From Mycobacterium parmense (GTDB lineage Bacteria; Actinomycetota; Actinomycetes; Mycobacteriales; Mycobacteriaceae), in NCBI RefSeq assembly GCF_010730575.1, contig NZ_AP022614.1:1612001-1676000 (forward strand): a stretch of 64,000 bases of DNA, written 5' to 3'. Positions 10,505-18,659 of the stretch are shown one piece after another (within the stretch, counting starts at the first letter, position 1; every line of letters starts with the position of its first letter). The notes below the pieces were generated by a model. That model had not been told where the DNA came from. It ran no database searches and was given only the letters and a program-made list of their open reading frames with translations. Position numbers and translations under genes: made by a program.

Positions 10505-10585
10505 TCAGAACCCGAAGCGGTTCAGCATGTCGTAGTTGCGCGCAGGCAACGCCCACGCCTCCGGCGGCACCGCCTGACGCCGCGC
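10505..10585 (-). pseudogene. In-frame coding remnant after the amidohydrolase stop
   Basis: The 27 codons after the TGA of the amidohydrolase stay open in the same frame, then end at a second TGA (10505-10507). They read like a natural protein C-terminus: VPPEAWALP, then NYDMLNRFGF. VPPEAW aligns with the PVPAEI segment just before the amidohydrolase stop, which suggests the tail of a deleted tandem paralogue. Stop-codon readthrough of a longer protein is the alternative. Confidence 0.45.
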
Positions 10586-11854
10586 TCAGAACGCGTCGGG
10601 GTCACGCTGGATCTCGGCGGGCACGGGGTGGGAATACAAACGAGAAGCGTTCTCCCAGGTCACCTTTCGGACGACGTCGGCGGGCAGGTCGCCGATCTGT
10701 TCGTGGATGCTCCGCTGGGTGTGCGGCCAGGTCGAGTCGCAATGCGGGTAGTCGGCCTCCAGCATGATGTTGTCGGCGCCGATCCGGTCGTGCTGGACGA
10801 AGGATGACTTGTCCTCGACGGCACAGAACCAGAAGTTGCGAGCGAAGACCTCCGCGGGGGTCAGGCTCTCGCCCAGCGCCTCCCAGGTGCCGTACATCGC
10901 GTGATAGCTCAGCATGTGGTCGAGCCGGTCGAGCAGCCCGGCGACCCAGCCGATGCCGCCTTCGGACAGGCAGATCCTGAGGTTGGGGAACCGGGAGGGC
11001 AGCCCGGAGTACAGCCAGTCCACGGCCGCCGATAGGGCGTAGGCGAAGAACAGCACTCCCTGCACGTCGGGGGGCGCGTCCTCGGTGGTGGACGGCGCGG
11101 ATCCCGATGACCCGATGTGCAGGTTCACCACGGTGCCGGTCTCGGCGCACGCGGCCATCATCGGATCCCAGTGCCCGGAGTGGATGCTGGGCAGTCCGAG
11201 CATCGCCGGGTTCTCGCTGAACGTGACGGCGTGGAAACCGCGCGCGGCGTTCTCGCGGATCATCGCCGCGCCCACCTCGGGGTCCAGCAGCCACGGCAGT
11301 TGGCACGGGATGATGCGGCCCGGATGCGAGCCCGCCCAGACGTCGAGGTGCCAGTCGTTCCACGCGCGCACCGACGCCAGCGCCAGGTCGCGGTCCGCGG
11401 TCACCTGCTGCAGCCGCTGACCGGCGAAACCCGGCAGGAACGACGGAAAGTTGAGCGAGGCGTAGACGCCGTTGAGGTCCATGTCCTTGACGCGTTCGTG
11501 GATGTCCCAGGCGCCCCTGCGCATCTCGTCGAATCTGACCGGCTCGAAGCCGTACTCGGCCACCGGGCGTCCGACGACGGCGTTGAACCCGACGTTGGGC
11601 AGTTCCCGGCCGTCGTAGACCCACGTCTGTCCCCCGCTGTCGGTCTCGACGACCCTGGGCGCGCGGTCGGCGAACTTGCGCGGCAGCCGTCCGGTGAAAG
11701 TGTCCGGTGGCTCGACGATGTGATCGTCCACCGAGATGACCGTGTAGTAGCGCGGCGCCCGCGGCGGGTCCGGGAGCAAGGTGACCGAGCGGGCGTCCCC
11801 GGTCTTGGCGGTGGTGAAGTCCAGGTTGGCGGCCAGCTCGTCGATCGATTTCAC
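10586..11854 (-). CDS. Amidohydrolase family 2 protein
   Basis: About 422 residues from GTG 11854, which has AAGGGG upstream; an ATG at 11875 would add seven residues. The ACMSD-type metal-dependent hydrolase pattern is visible: SVDDHIVEPP near the start, NLHIGSSGSA mid-protein and ADYPHCDSTWP near the end, supplying His/Asp ligands. Relatives decarboxylate or hydrolyse aromatic and alicyclic acids. It is the last gene of an operon with an acyl-CoA/acid ligase and a class II aldolase, so a degradative role is likely. The frame stays open beyond the stop (see 10505-10585). Confidence 0.88.
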   Translation of the reverse strand: MKSIDELAANLDFTTAKTGDARSVTLLPDPPRAPRYYTVISVDDHIVEPPDTFTGRLPRKFADRAPRVVETDSGGQTWVYDGRELPNVGFNAVVGRPVAEYGFEPVRFDEMRRGAWDIHERVKDMDLNGVYASLNFPSFLPGFAGQRLQQVTADRDLALASVRAWNDWHLDVWAGSHPGRIIPCQLPWLLDPEVGAAMIRENAARGFHAVTFSENPAMLGLPSIHSGHWDPMMAACAETGTVVNLHIGSSGSAPSTTEDAPPDVQGVLFFAYALSAAVDWLYSGLPSRFPNLRICLSEGGIGWVAGLLDRLDHMLSYHAMYGTWEALGESLTPAEVFARNFWFCAVEDKSSFVQHDRIGADNIMLEADYPHCDSTWPHTQRSIHEQIGDLPADVVRKVTWENASRLYSHPVPAEIQRDPDAF

Positions 11855-11894
11855 TGGCCGATCCCCTTGCGGCACTGCGGTCTTGCCGGCCGGC

Positions 11895-12668
11895 TCACGT
11901 GAGCACGCCGGGGTCGGCCTTGATGGTCATCCGCGCCGCGCCCGCCCAGTACACATCGGCGGCTCGTTCGAGCAGCGACCGCTGCATGCCGGCCATGTCC
12001 GACCAGTTCATGGCGACCGGTTGCCTGCCGGTCAGCATGACGTCGTAGGCCAGCTTGCACACCCGCTCGATCGACGCCGCGCGGTACACGGCCTCGGGCA
12101 GGTTGCGACCGGTGGCGATGACGCCGTGGCTCGCCAGGATCGTCACATTGGCGCCGCCGATGCGGGCCGCCAGCTCGGCCGCGCGGGCGGGGCTGTCGAC
12201 CTCGCCGTCGTAGGTGTCGACCAGACACAGGTCGTCGAGGAACAACGAACCCGTCTGGTGCACCAGCTCCGGCAGCCGGCCGAGCGCGGCGAGCACGCAG
12301 ACGTGGTAGGGGTGGTTGTGGATCACCACCCGCGCGTCGTCGCGGACGCGGTGCAGTTCGGTGTGGATGTGGATCGCCGGGGTGACGTCCCAGCGACCGC
12401 GGACCACCCGGGCGTCGCTGTCGACGGCGCAGATGTCGGACGCGGTGAGTTCGGCCCACCACAAGCCCCACGGATTGACCAGCATGTCGGTTTGTCCGTC
12501 CAGCTGCCAGGTGATGTGCCCGGCCATGTTCTCCGCGAATCCGGTGGCGGCCAGGTGGCGGAACGCCACCGCCAGCGCCTGCTCGTCGGACAGCTCCACG
12601 CCGATCGGGGGAACCACCGCCGGCGCCCAGACCTCCAGCCCGCCCCGGCGCGGGTCAGCAGCGTTCAC
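11895..12668 (-). CDS. Class II aldolase/adducin family protein
   Basis: 257 residues. The zinc site is visible as HIHTELHR and HNHPYH, with SHGVI further on, typical of the L-fuculose-phosphate aldolase/RhaD fold. Members cleave aldols or decarboxylate; many mycobacterial ones are not sugar enzymes. It overlaps the stop of the upstream AMP-ligase by 14 bases and is followed after about 40 bases by the amidohydrolase, so all three are co-transcribed. The substrate is unknown. Confidence 0.88.
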   Translation of the reverse strand: MNAADPRRGGLEVWAPAVVPPIGVELSDEQALAVAFRHLAATGFAENMAGHITWQLDGQTDMLVNPWGLWWAELTASDICAVDSDARVVRGRWDVTPAIHIHTELHRVRDDARVVIHNHPYHVCVLAALGRLPELVHQTGSLFLDDLCLVDTYDGEVDSPARAAELAARIGGANVTILASHGVIATGRNLPEAVYRAASIERVCKLAYDVMLTGRQPVAMNWSDMAGMQRSLLERAADVYWAGAARMTIKADPGVLT

Positions 12669-14256
12669 GGTCCACCTCCGTCCTGACTCGAATATCCTCG
12701 CGCAGCCGGCCCTTGGCTACCTTTCCCCCGGAAGACCTCGGAAGTTCGTCGACCACGATCAGCCGTTCGGGCAGCAGTTCCTTGGACACCCCGAGCGCCA
12801 GCAGGTGGGCGACCAGTGCGGGCAGGTCCACGGCCGCCGAGTCGGCCAGTTCGGCGTAAACGCAGACCTTTTCACCGAACACCGGGTCGGGCATCGCAAC
12901 CGCCGCCGCCAGCGCGACCCCTGGATGGGTCATGACCGCGTCTTCGACCTGGCTCGCGCTGATGTTCTTGCCGCCGCGCAGGATGAAGTCCGACGTGCGG
13001 CCCGTGACCGTGAGGTAGCCCTCGGCGTCGATCTCGCACAGATCGCCCATGCGCATCCAGCCGTCGGCGGTGAAGAGCTTGTCGTGGTCGGTGCCGCCGA
13101 GGTAGCCCAGGCTGGTCGCCGGACCACGGCAGGCGGGCTGGCCTCGCCCCGTCGCGGTGACGTCGCGGTCTTCGTCAAACAGCCGGACCGCCATCTCGGG
13201 CACGATCCGTCCGCCCGTGCGCAGTCGCCGTTCGCGCGTGTCTTCGAGGGTGGTCGCGCTGAGCAGGCCGGTCTCGTTCGAGCCGTAGAACTGCAGGATC
13301 TTGGCGCCGGTGAGGTCCTCCAACTCCGCGGCGGGCCGGTACGGCAGCGCCTCGCCGCCGGTGAACACCACACGCAACGAGCTCAGGTCATAGCCCCGGC
13401 GGTCGGGGTCGGCCATCAGCATGGTCAGTTGCGTGCTGACGCAACACAATACGGTGACGCGGTGGCGGGCCACCGCGTCGGCGACCGCGCGGGTGCTGAA
13501 CCGCCCGAGGATGACGGCGCTCGCCCCGAGGTGGATCGGCGTGGTGTGGCTGGTCCAGATCCCGAAGCCGAACGGCGTCGGGATCACCGGCAAGAAGACG
13601 TCGTCGGCCGTCAGCAGGCCGTTGGCGACGGCCTTGCGGTGAAAGTAATGCCAGCGATTCTGGGTGTGCACCACGCATTTGGGCAGGCCGGTGGTCCCGG
13701 AGGTGGAGTTGATCAGAAACACCTCGTCCGGACCGAGCCGGGTGTCGTCCCCGATGGTCCCGGCCTCGGTGTCGACCTCGAGGCGCAGGGCGTCGCGGTT
13801 GCACGTCAGCACGGGAATGTCGGCCGCGCTCGCCGCGGACGCGCTGCGCTGTTCGTCGGTGACCAGCACGCGCGGCCGCGACGCCTGCAGTATCGCGCCG
13901 ACCTCGCGGGTGCCGGCCCGCGCGCCGATGCCGACCACGACGGCGCCGCAGCGTTCGACGGCGACGAACAACACGTGGATGGCGGCGGAATCACCGTGCC
14001 ATATTGCGACCCGATCGCCCCGGGTGATGCCCGCACCGGCCAGCTGCCGCGCCAGTGCGTCTGCCGCGCAATCGAATACACCCCAAGTTAGGGACGCCCC
14101 GGGGAAGTCGATGTAGGCGGGACGGTCCGGCGCATCTCCGGCGTGGCGGCGCACCGCGTCCGACAGCGTCGCATCCGACCACCAGCCGGCGGCGTAGAAA
14201 CGCGCCGCGTCCTCGTCGGTGAATGCCGGCGAACCCACGGCATCGGTGCTCATCAC
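12655..14256 (-). CDS. AMP-dependent acid/acyl-CoA ligase
   Basis: 533 residues of the ANL superfamily. The AMP-binding P-loop is INSTSGTTGLPKC, followed by YGSNETG, GWMRMGDL and GRTSDFILRGGKN, with the catalytic Lys in SGGKVAKGRL near the end. It activates a carboxylic acid as adenylate and probably passes it to CoA. It is first in a reverse-strand operon ahead of the aldolase and amidohydrolase, which suggests activation of an aromatic or cyclic acid. The acid cannot be named from sequence. Confidence 0.93.
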   Translation of the reverse strand: MMSTDAVGSPAFTDEDAARFYAAGWWSDATLSDAVRRHAGDAPDRPAYIDFPGASLTWGVFDCAADALARQLAGAGITRGDRVAIWHGDSAAIHVLFVAVERCGAVVVGIGARAGTREVGAILQASRPRVLVTDEQRSASAASAADIPVLTCNRDALRLEVDTEAGTIGDDTRLGPDEVFLINSTSGTTGLPKCVVHTQNRWHYFHRKAVANGLLTADDVFLPVIPTPFGFGIWTSHTTPIHLGASAVILGRFSTRAVADAVARHRVTVLCCVSTQLTMLMADPDRRGYDLSSLRVVFTGGEALPYRPAAELEDLTGAKILQFYGSNETGLLSATTLEDTRERRLRTGGRIVPEMAVRLFDEDRDVTATGRGQPACRGPATSLGYLGGTDHDKLFTADGWMRMGDLCEIDAEGYLTVTGRTSDFILRGGKNISASQVEDAVMTHPGVALAAAVAMPDPVFGEKVCVYAELADSAAVDLPALVAHLLALGVSKELLPERLIVVDELPRSSGGKVAKGRLREDIRVRTEVDRERC

Positions 14257-14338
14257 CGAATGATAGGAAACCCGCGAGGCCTGCGGCCCGCGAAACGGCC
14301 AAAGGCGGCCAAGCGCGGCTGAGGACAGCTAAGGGCGG

Positions 14339-14608
14339 CTAGGGGCTTTCCGGCGGAGGCGCGGCGTGCTGCTGGTCAGCCGGAGCGGTCGGACGGCGAA
14401 CGTGTGGCGGCGGGCAGGTGATGTTTCGGATGCATCCACAGTTGAGGCCGATGATGCAGGCGCCTCCACCGAGGGGCGGGGGCACCTCGGAGGACGAGGC
14501 GAGGGCGGTCGCCGGCCGCGTGGCGTCCGGCGCCACCCCGAACGCAAAGGCGAACGCGGCCACAACGCCGCACAACGCGACCGTGGTCCTGCTCTTACGA
14601 CTCGTCAT
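14339..14608 (-). CDS. Small secreted cysteine-motif protein
   Basis: 89 residues from ATG 14608. A basic start (TSRKSR) and a hydrophobic stretch (VALCGVVAAFAFAFGVA) form a signal peptide, with likely cleavage after ATALA. The mature peptide of about 50 residues has four cysteines in a symmetrical C-X5-C-X-C-X5-C arrangement (ACIIGLNCGCIRNITC), then a Pro/His-rich tail (HVRRPTAPADQQHAAPPPES). I do not recognise a family. It lies just downstream of the LysR gene on the same strand. The GC bias and signal peptide argue for a real gene; the ribosome-binding site is weak. Confidence 0.6.
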   Translation of the reverse strand: MTSRKSRTTVALCGVVAAFAFAFGVAPDATRPATALASSSEVPPPLGGGACIIGLNCGCIRNITCPPPHVRRPTAPADQQHAAPPPESP

Positions 14609-14678
14609 GAATTTAACTGTAGCCCCGCCGCACGTCGTACGCCGTGCGGCGCTCCGACTCCAAGAAGACTCCAAGACG

Positions 14679-15626
14679 TCACGGAGAGTCCTCCAAGGGA
14701 CTCCCACGCCCGCATTGGTTAGTCCCGTTGCGGGCCATGTCTTCGAGCGCGGCGACCAGGTGGGCCAGATCGCGGCGGCGCGACTCGGCCGGCCACACCA
14801 CCCAGGTGCGACGCACCAGCGGCCGCCCGGCCAGCGCCAGCCAGCAGACCGACTCCGGCAACGGTGCGAATCGCCCGGCGGGCGCGAGCGCGAACTTCCC
14901 GCCCGCGCTGACCGCGGCCAGCTTCAATTCCGGCAGCAGATCCTGCGTGTAGGAGGCCGGCGGCCCGGGTTGCACCCCGTGGCTGCGCAGCACGGCCGTC
15001 ACTTCGTCGTACCACGCCGGGCTGCCGTCGCGGGGAAAGCCCAGCCACTGCAGGCCCGACAGCCGGTCGAGGCGAACCCCGCCGTCGACGATCTCCAGCG
15101 CCTCCGCCTGCTCGACCGCAAGGAGGACGCCGAGCGGCTCCTCGATCACGGTCGAGACGTCGAGGCGTTCACCGGTAGGCCGTTCGCGCACCAGCCCCAG
15201 ATCCAGCTCCCCGGCCCGCAGCGCCTCGATCTGCCTGGCGGTGGACATGTGACGGACCTCCACGACGGTCAAGGGGAACGCCGCCGCGAGCGACGCCAGC
15301 CCGTGCGAAAGCGGCTGCGGCGGCAGTTCCAAGGGAATGCCCACCCGGAGCGACCGGCCGGCCCGCGGTGAGTGCTTGGCCATCGCGGCCAGCGCCTGGT
15401 CGTAGCGCGCGATCACCGCCCGCGCCTCGCCCAGCAGGGTCATGCCGGCCGCGGTGGGCGCGACACCCGTGCTGCTGCGGGTGAGCAATTGCACGTCGAG
15501 GTGCTTCTCCAGAGCCTGGATGGTCTGCGACAGCGACGGCTGGCTGATGTGCAGACGACGGGCGGCCGCAGACAGTCCGCCGTCCTCGACCACGGCGACG
15601 AAGACTCGCAGGTCCCAGATCTCCAT
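14679..15626 (-). CDS. LysR-family transcriptional regulator
   Basis: 315 residues from ATG 15626, with GGAG six bases upstream. The N-terminal winged helix-turn-helix is typical (LRVFVAVVEDGGLSAAARRL, then HISQPSLSQTIQALEKHL), followed by a periplasmic-binding-like effector domain. It is divergent from the alpha/beta hydrolase at 15830; LysR regulators usually control the divergent gene with a small-molecule inducer. A 21-base inverted repeat of LysR form lies between the two (15699-15719). Confidence 0.93.
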   Translation of the reverse strand: MEIWDLRVFVAVVEDGGLSAAARRLHISQPSLSQTIQALEKHLDVQLLTRSSTGVAPTAAGMTLLGEARAVIARYDQALAAMAKHSPRAGRSLRVGIPLELPPQPLSHGLASLAAAFPLTVVEVRHMSTARQIEALRAGELDLGLVRERPTGERLDVSTVIEEPLGVLLAVEQAEALEIVDGGVRLDRLSGLQWLGFPRDGSPAWYDEVTAVLRSHGVQPGPPASYTQDLLPELKLAAVSAGGKFALAPAGRFAPLPESVCWLALAGRPLVRRTWVVWPAESRRRDLAHLVAALEDMARNGTNQCGRGSPLEDSP

Positions 15627-15698
15627 GCGTACTCCAACCCATCCACCGCGCACGTTAATGCCGATGCGGCACGGCTTCCATCGACGCCCCCGATGAGC

Positions 15699-15719
15699 CC
15701 CATTCCGGATCCGAATGGG
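15699..15719. promoter_or_regulatory. LysR-type operator candidate
   Basis: CCCATTC-N7-GAATGGG, a perfect 7-base inverted repeat. It contains ATTC-N7-GAAT, the T-N11-A geometry of LysR binding sites. It lies in the divergent region, 73 bases before the LysR start and 111 bases before the hydrolase start. Confidence 0.6.
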
Positions 15720-15829
15720 CAATGGTTGAGCGCGTCGACCCGGTCGCGTTGGATGGACCCGACGAAGGGACCACCGAGCATGTCTTCAACGCTTCGCCGC
15801 CCGGCCGAACCCACCCCGGAGCCGGGCGA

Positions 15830-16711
15830 GTGACCGGCGCCGACGTGTTGCGGACCCTCGACCGTTACCGATCGCGCGGAGCGCGCTTCAGCGCGGACGG
15901 AATCGCCTCGTTCGTGCTCGACGAGGGTCCGCCCGACGCGCCCGCGGTGGTGTGCGTGCACGGCGTTCCGGCTTCGGCTTACCTGTACCGCAAGGTGGTG
16001 CCGGAGCTGGCGGCACGAGGACTGCGGGGCATCGCGATGGATCTGCCCGGCCTGGGCTTCGCCGAACGGCCCGCCGACGGCGACTACACGTGGACCGGCC
16101 TCGGCCGGTGGCTGCTCGCGGCGATCAACGCGTTGCGGCTCGACCGCTTCCATCTCGTGGTCCACGACATCGGCGGCCCGGTCGGATTCGAGGTGGCCAC
16201 CGCCGTCCCCGACCGGGTGCGGTCGTTGACGCTGCTGAACACCGTCGTCGAGGTGGAGTCGTTCCACCGGCCGTGGCCCATGGAACCGTTCGCGCACCGG
16301 GGAATCGGCGAGGCGTGGCTCGCGTCGATGCATGTGCCCGGTGCGTTCGGCGCGATCATGCGGCTCGTCGGCGTGAGCCGCCGGGTTCCGGCCGTCGAGC
16401 TCGCGTGCTGGCTGCCCCTGCTCTTCGGAGACGACGGCGGGCGGGCCTTCCTGAAGATCATGCGCGGCTTCGAGTTGACCGCGGCAAAGCAACAGCGCTA
16501 CCTCGACGCCGTCACCAGGCCCCCCTATCCGGTGCAGATCGTCTGGGGCGCGCGCGACACGATGCTGCCGTGGCGGCGCTACGGTGTCCAGGCTCAGCAC
16601 GCCACCGGCGTACGCGATCCGATCTTGTTGCCGGGCAAGCATTTCCTGCAAGAGGACTTTCCCGCCGAGATCGCCGACGCGGTTCATCGTCTGAGCACCC
16701 GCGGCGGCTAG
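15830..16711 (+). CDS. Alpha/beta hydrolase (epoxide hydrolase/haloalkane dehalogenase type)
   Basis: About 293 residues from GTG 15830, preceded by CGGAG; the frame is open back to 15722. CVHGVPASAYLYRKV is the oxyanion region. The nucleophile elbow reads VVHDIGGPVG, with Asp rather than Ser, as in epoxide hydrolases and haloalkane dehalogenases. WGARDTMLP and GKHFLQED supply the acid and His. It is divergent from a LysR regulator that probably controls it. Its stop overlaps that of the convergent membrane-protein gene (CTAG). Confidence 0.88.
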   Translation: MTGADVLRTLDRYRSRGARFSADGIASFVLDEGPPDAPAVVCVHGVPASAYLYRKVVPELAARGLRGIAMDLPGLGFAERPADGDYTWTGLGRWLLAAINALRLDRFHLVVHDIGGPVGFEVATAVPDRVRSLTLLNTVVEVESFHRPWPMEPFAHRGIGEAWLASMHVPGAFGAIMRLVGVSRRVPAVELACWLPLLFGDDGGRAFLKIMRGFELTAAKQQRYLDAVTRPPYPVQIVWGARDTMLPWRRYGVQAQHATGVRDPILLPGKHFLQEDFPAEIADAVHRLSTRGG

Positions 16712-17211
16712 CGCCCCGGCGTAGCGCGCCGGCGTGCGATCGCCGAGCGGAGGGCGTAGAGGCCTGCGCTGACTCCGAACATCGCCGCGGTCAGCAGCAG
16801 CCAGCGCCCCAGGAACGGGTCCTGGGTCTGGCCCGTGGCCGCGCGGTAGGTCGGCGCCCCCTGCTCGATGATGCCGGGCAGGAACACCAGCAGCGTCAAC
16901 CCGGCGCCCATCGCAGGCGCCCGGATGTAGTTGAGCGCCGGCGCCCCCGAGCCGGCCGGCTTCGCCCAGAGCTTGCGGGTCAACAACCGGTCGAGCAGGG
17001 CATAGAGGGGGAACAGCACCAGGTCGTGCGCGATGACGGCCGCGGCGAACCACACGATGATCGACTGCCACCACACCTGCGGGTTCCACAGGGTGATCGG
17101 ACGCATGGTGGCCACCACGTAGCCGCACAGCGCGAACCCGGCGATCAAGGTCAGCAAATGCAACGGGTGCGATCCGTAGATCCTCGCGAAATCGCTTCTG
17201 CCGCTACGCAT
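16708..17211 (-). CDS. Four-helix membrane protein, partner of the molybdopterin protein
   Basis: 167 residues with four hydrophobic spans (LHLLTLIAGFALCGYVV; SIIVWFAAAVIAHDLVLF; GAGLTLLVFLPGII; WLLLTAAMFGVSAGLYAL) and a basic tail. No family motif is recognised. It overlaps the end of the upstream cytochrome b-molybdopterin gene by eight bases, so it is translationally coupled to it. It may help anchor or assemble that redox protein; this is inference from the coupling only. Confidence 0.75.
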   Translation of the reverse strand: MRSGRSDFARIYGSHPLHLLTLIAGFALCGYVVATMRPITLWNPQVWWQSIIVWFAAAVIAHDLVLFPLYALLDRLLTRKLWAKPAGSGAPALNYIRAPAMGAGLTLLVFLPGIIEQGAPTYRAATGQTQDPFLGRWLLLTAAMFGVSAGLYALRSAIARRRATPGR

Positions 17212-18559
17212 TCACAGCCACCAGGAAGTCGATCGACGTCACCCATTTGGTGTTGTGCACGCCGGGCAGCGCCGGCACGACGATGCGGGCGGGAAAGCCG
17301 TGATCCGGCGACAGGTCGGTACCGTTGACCCGCAGCGCCAGCAGCGCGTCGCGATGCAGCACCTGGCTGCCTTGAAGCGCCGCGCTGCCGAACGCGCCCG
17401 CACGGTCCAGCGACGACACGTGCGCCAACCGCGGGGCGGGCACTCCCGCAAGGCCGGCCAGCTCCGCCAGGCGCACCCCGCTCCAGGTCTGGGTCGTCGA
17501 CCAGCCTTCGACGCAGGCGATCGGCAGCACCGCGGTGTGCTGCGGCATCGCCAGCAGGGCGGCGCGATCCAGCACCACCCGCCGCGGGCCACCGCTCAGC
17601 GTGAGCCGCCAGCGCCCCCCGGTGTCCCCGGGCGCTATCCCGGCCGCCGCGGCGGTCCTGTTGACCTGGAAGTCGTTGGGGCCGTTGCCATAGGTGCGCC
17701 CGCGCGGGAGCAGCACGGCGGCTCGCCGGGTGAATCCACCGACGGTCTGGCCCGCGGTGAGCACCGTCATGAGCAGCACACCGCCGCCCACCAGCGACAG
17801 CGCGCCGCGGCGGCTCATCGTCGCGGGGCCCGGGTCGGCGGCCACCAGCCCGTCGGGCTCCCACGGCTGCGGACGGGTGTCGCGCCGCCCGGAGCGCAGC
17901 ACCTCCCGAGGCGGGATCGAGCGCACACCGGACCACATCCGCGGGATCTTGATCGCCACGTGGACCACGAAGCCGGCGATGAACACCCAGGCGCCGAAAT
18001 AGTGCGCCGTGTAGAAACTGAAACCGAAGATGTAGTCGTACTGGATGTTCAGGACCCCGGTCACGATCTCGAACAGGATGCCGCCCACCAGCATCAGCAG
18101 CGAAATCCGTTCCAGCAGTTGAGCAACCGAACGTGCCGGCGGCCAGGCGAACAGGCGCGGAATCACCGACCAGAGCTTGGCCAGCACGACCGGGATGAGG
18201 ATCAGCCCCAGGCCGACGTGAACCCCTTGACTGAGCCGGTACAGCCACGCCGGATCGGTGGGCCAGTCGAACGTCGGCAACTTGAGCCAGCCCACGTCGG
18301 CGGGAATCGCCTGGCCCAGTTGCGGCCCGTAGGCAATGTAGGAAAGGAGCCCGGTGATGATCACGATCGGCAGCGTCACCAGCAGGGCCGCGCCCAGGAC
18401 CGAGGTCAGCCACGGCCCCCGCAACGGGCTGCGCCACCGTTGCAGCCGGTCCACCCCGGGCGGCGGATGCTTGTCCAGCACGCGCCACATCCGCTCCGGG
18501 AAGTGCTGCCCGGCGGGTGCCGCCGTGGTGCCGTCGTCGTCCGAGTCGGGTTTGCTCAT
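17204..18559 (-). CDS. Membrane cytochrome b-like / molybdopterin oxidoreductase fusion
   Basis: 451 residues from ATG 18559 (the open frame extends to 18625). The N-terminal half has four membrane spans with histidines in heme-like positions (QGVHVG, YTAHYFGAW, FVVHVAIK), as in cytochrome b561-type proteins. A twin-arginine-like segment SRRGALSLVGGG starts a fifth span in the middle. The C-terminal half is sulfite oxidase-like and binds molybdopterin: the Cys ligand is in PIACVEGWST, with PDHGFPARI and KWVTSIDF further on. The expected role is an extracytoplasmic molybdoenzyme passing electrons to or from the membrane. Electron donor and substrate are unknown. Confidence 0.85.
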   Translation of the reverse strand: MSKPDSDDDGTTAAPAGQHFPERMWRVLDKHPPPGVDRLQRWRSPLRGPWLTSVLGAALLVTLPIVIITGLLSYIAYGPQLGQAIPADVGWLKLPTFDWPTDPAWLYRLSQGVHVGLGLILIPVVLAKLWSVIPRLFAWPPARSVAQLLERISLLMLVGGILFEIVTGVLNIQYDYIFGFSFYTAHYFGAWVFIAGFVVHVAIKIPRMWSGVRSIPPREVLRSGRRDTRPQPWEPDGLVAADPGPATMSRRGALSLVGGGVLLMTVLTAGQTVGGFTRRAAVLLPRGRTYGNGPNDFQVNRTAAAAGIAPGDTGGRWRLTLSGGPRRVVLDRAALLAMPQHTAVLPIACVEGWSTTQTWSGVRLAELAGLAGVPAPRLAHVSSLDRAGAFGSAALQGSQVLHRDALLALRVNGTDLSPDHGFPARIVVPALPGVHNTKWVTSIDFLVAVNA

Positions 18560-18659
18560 CGTCACGGCTTCAGCCCCATCTGACCCTGCGGCGCGGTGCC
18601 TGGTCACGTCCATTGAACAGCACACCCGGGTTGGGCACGCGATGTTGTTTGCGCGGTCC

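Noticed and set aside
15440..17128. Long reverse-strand open frame of 562 codons
   Set aside because: It runs antisense through the alpha/beta hydrolase and the membrane protein gene; the residues are Arg/His/Asp-rich without any family motif. It is a GC-rich shadow frame.
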